In this document: one piece after another, positions 33,544 to 35,240 of the stretch
How positions within the stretch are numbered: the stretch's first letter is position 1
Layout of the letters: each line of letters starts with the position of its first letter
NCBI GenBank assembly: GCA_944324135.1
Contig: CALUVE010000001.1
Location: 1-35,240, forward strand
Length of the DNA: 35,240 bases
Direction: 5' to 3'
Source of the DNA: Candidatus Gastranaerophilales bacterium
GTDB lineage: Bacteria; Cyanobacteriota; Vampirovibrionia; Gastranaerophilales; Gastranaerophilaceae
Program-made: the position numbers and the translations under genes
Notes under the pieces: generated by a model
Databases searched by the model: none
Seen by the model: the letters and a program-made list of their open reading frames with translations, nothing else
Told to the model about the DNA's origin: nothing

Positions 33544-35240
33544 TTGAATTTGTTCAATGAAGAAACACAAAAATACAAATACGCTCTTGCTCTGGTGAAC
33601 ATTAAGGGGCTCGGGGTCAAAACCTACAGTTACCTTATACCTGATGAAATGAGAGACAAAATTCAAATCGGACAGGCAATCCTTGTTCCGTTTGGACGGC
33701 AGGGGCTTATTAATGCGTTTTGCGTGGGGTTTTCAGATTATCTGCCGCCGGAAATCAAGGCAAAAAAAGTGAGCAGGATTCTTGATGAAACCCCGCTTTT
33801 TTCTATTGATTATCTTAAACTGCTGGAATGGGTCGCAAATTATTACTGCTGCGACTTGGTGACTGTTCTGAACGCTGCTATTCCTTTAAAATTAATTGAA
33901 AAAGCCTCCAAAACAGAACAGATTGTTGAATTTGTCACCTTTAACGGGGCTACAAAAAGGCAGATTGAAGTTCTTGAAGTTTTGAAAGAAATGGGGAAAA
34001 CCCCTGTCATAATTTTCGAAAAAATGGCAAAAACAACCCGTGCTACAATAAAAAAACTTGCAGAACTCGGGTGTTTAAAACTTACGTCAGAAGAGTTGTA
34101 CCGCAACCCGCTTGATATTTTACGGATAACAGAAACCGAGCCGCTTTTTGAACTTTCGCCGGAACAGCAAAAAGTTTATGAGGGGATAAAAGCAAAAATC
34201 AACGGCACAGCCACCCCTCACCCCGACCCTCTCCCGCAAGGGGAGAGGGAGCAAGCCCGGCATTTTTATTCTGAAACAGCACTGGAATATTCAAAAAAAT
34301 TACGTAAAAATATGACAGATGCAGAAAATATTTTATGGTACTACTTAAAAAATAAACAACTCGGAAATTTTAAATTCAGACGCCAGGAAGCTATAGATAA
34401 CTACATTGTAGATTTTGTATGTTATGAAAAAAAACTTATAATTGAACTGGATGGTGGACATCACAATCAAGATATTCAAATAGAGAATGACAAAATTAGA
34501 GAAAATCATCTCAAAAATCAAGGATTTAAAATATTGCGATTTTGGAATAATGAAATATTTAATAACATTGAAACCGTCCTCAACGTAATATTACAAACAT
34601 TAAATTACTCTCCCCTTGCGGGAGAGTCGAAATCTTTGATTTCGGAGAGGGGTACTTCTCCTCAAAAAGATAATGAACTTTCGCAAAAAACATTTTTACC
34701 GGAGCCGATACTTCTCCACGGAGTCACTGCATCAGGTAAAACAGAAGTCTATTTCAAACTCATTGATGACACAATCAAAGCAGGCAAAAATGTTCTGTTT
34801 CTTGCCCCGGAAATTGCACTTGCTTCACAGCTTACCAAACGGCTTGCAAAAAAATTCGGCACCAAAGATGTCGCCATCTGGCACAGCAGTATCTCTGACG
34901 GAGAACGCTATGATGTATGGCAGAAATTATACAAAAATGAAATTAAAATACTTGCAGGAGCGCGTTCCGCCGTGTTTGCCCCATTACAGAATATCGGTTT
35001 GATTATTATTGATGAAGAACACGAAAGTGCATATAAACAAACCTCTCCCGCCCCCAGATATGATGCTAAAGTTGTTGCGAAAAAACTCTCTGAATTTCAC
35101 AACTGCCCGCTTATCTTAGGTTCTGCCACCCCTGATATTTCCGTTTACTACAGGGCTCTTAATTCCGGAAACCTGTTTGAACTTACAAAACGCTACAACG
35201 ATGCAAAAGTTCCGCCGGTAACAGTAATCAATATGCAGGA
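33544..35240 (+). CDS. priA: Primosomal replication-restart helicase PriA with an in-frame DUF559 nuclease insertion (3' end outside window)
   Basis: PriA reloads the replisome at stalled forks. The visible 565 residues are one open frame. The N-terminal part has the 3'-DNA-binding domain (KYALALVNIKGLGVKTYSYL, then VPFGRQGLINAFCVGF), a winged-helix region and the Q-motif-like LSPEQQKVYEGIKAKI. The helicase motifs are LLHGVTASGKTEVYF (Walker A, K399), FLAPEIALASQL, IIIDEEHESAYKQ (D490-H493) and LGSATPDISVYY. Between residues about 223 and 372, where PriA normally has a short linker, lies a complete DUF559 domain (about 244-352). It starts at TTG 33544, the first start codon after an in-frame stop; the ribosome binding site is weak. 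The gene continues past the window, and the zinc-binding domain is not seen. Confidence 0.88.
   Translation, partial: MNLFNEETQKYKYALALVNIKGLGVKTYSYLIPDEMRDKIQIGQAILVPFGRQGLINAFCVGFSDYLPPEIKAKKVSRILDETPLFSIDYLKLLEWVANYYCCDLVTVLNAAIPLKLIEKASKTEQIVEFVTFNGATKRQIEVLEVLKEMGKTPVIIFEKMAKTTRATIKKLAELGCLKLTSEELYRNPLDILRITETEPLFELSPEQQKVYEGIKAKINGTATPHPDPLPQGEREQARHFYSETALEYSKKLRKNMTDAENILWYYLKNKQLGNFKFRRQEAIDNYIVDFVCYEKKLIIELDGGHHNQDIQIENDKIRENHLKNQGFKILRFWNNEIFNNIETVLNVILQTLNYSPLAGESKSLISERGTSPQKDNELSQKTFLPEPILLHGVTASGKTEVYFKLIDDTIKAGKNVLFLAPEIALASQLTKRLAKKFGTKDVAIWHSSISDGERYDVWQKLYKNEIKILAGARSAVFAPLQNIGLIIIDEEHESAYKQTSPAPRYDAKVVAKKLSEFHNCPLILGSATPDISVYYRALNSGNLFELTKRYNDAKVPPVTVINMQ
34213..34653 (+). 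mobile_element. Palindrome-bounded DUF559 element inserted in frame within priA
   Basis: The element has ends CTCTCCCGCAAGGGGAGAG (34229-34247) and CTCTCCCCTTGCGGGAGAG (34608-34626). These are exact inverted repeats of 19 bp, and each is itself a near-palindrome. Outer arms ACCCCTC (34213-34219) and GAGGGGT (34647-34653) also pair, and the right end adds a hairpin CGAAATC/GATTTCG at 34628-34644. Between them a DUF559 domain of the Vsr/PD-(D/E)XK-like nuclease class is encoded in the priA frame: LRKNMTDAENILWYYLKN, FKFRRQEAIDNYIVDF (D290), LIIELDGGHH (E301, D303, H306, H307) and GFKILRFWNNEIF. No stop codon or frameshift interrupts it. No intein splice residues are seen. No target duplication was found by eye. 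Confidence 0.7.

Noticed and set aside
34312-34580. DUF559 as an independently translated gene
   Set aside because: An internal ATG exists at 34312, but there is no ribosome binding site or stop before the PriA part, so a fusion product is the simpler reading.
34213-34653. Intein within PriA
   Set aside because: The inserted segment lacks a Cys/Ser at its start, splicing blocks and a C-terminal HN plus Cys/Ser/Thr. Its nuclease is DUF559, not a LAGLIDADG or HNH homing type, and it is bounded by palindromes.
34673-35002. Separate 109-residue gene within priA
   Set aside because: It lies in another frame over the conserved PriA Walker A and DEEH regions and has no ribosome binding site, so it is a shadow frame.

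Overview
The window reads as an AT-rich, densely packed chromosome segment of an anaerobic, fermentative, diderm bacterium. Lipid A genes (lpxD, lpxC, fabZ), a heptose-phosphate adenylyltransferase and an outer-membrane barrel indicate an LPS-bearing envelope. Two oxygen-sensitive [FeFe]-hydrogenase proteins indicate anaerobic hydrogen metabolism. The DXP isoprenoid gene dxr, a DUF721 protein, a PC4-like protein and several unfamiliar small membrane proteins fit a host-associated non-photosynthetic cyanobacterium (Vampirovibrionia/Melainabacteria, Gastranaerophilales). That placement is an inference from gene content, not proven by a marker gene. No rRNA, tRNA, CRISPR array or prophage was seen.

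Layout. Bases 1-403 are a repeat-rich spacer. Next come a MATE exporter, enolase, and a large soluble FtsH-like protein with an intact zinc protease site but a damaged ATPase site (3367-6387), which meets a convergent polytopic glycosyltransferase-like protein. A small membrane protein, an Orn/Lys/Arg decarboxylase-family enzyme and a divergent porin follow. Bases 11396-14265 form an envelope block: rfaE2-lpxD-lpxC-fabZ. On the minus strand, 17162-14459 carries an unknown gene, nagZ and dxr, and an aquaporin-like channel lies beside them. Bases 18001-21369 hold pgeF, a cupin, yihY-nrnA and a DUF721 gene. Bases 21433-24448 hold a six-hairpin glycosidase-like protein, a small membrane protein and a glucosaminidase-like protein.

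The region 24522-33207 is a redox block on the minus strand. purB is followed by a [2Fe-2S] thioredoxin-like ferredoxin, a PAS-containing sensory-type [FeFe] hydrogenase, a SpoIIE/PP2C-type phosphatase, a second [2Fe-2S] ferredoxin and a group-B-like [FeFe] hydrogenase. Beyond a small plus-strand pair (parvulin, GNAT) lies a double ferritin-like diiron protein. This looks like a hydrogen/redox sensing relay coupled to protein phosphorylation and a catalytic hydrogenase.

The window ends with a PC4-like gene and the 5' part of priA. The standout observation is there: one uninterrupted reading frame in which a complete DUF559 (Vsr-like) nuclease domain, bounded by exact 19-bp inverted repeats that are themselves palindromic, sits inside PriA just before the Walker A motif. 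It looks like a mobile protein-coding element that inserted in frame into an important replication-restart helicase.

A second genome-wide signal is the apparent split of genes into two start classes. One has strong AAGGAG-type ribosome binding sites. The other has no such site but a TATAAT-like hexamer ending exactly 6 (sometimes 8) bases before the start codon, as expected for leaderless transcripts.
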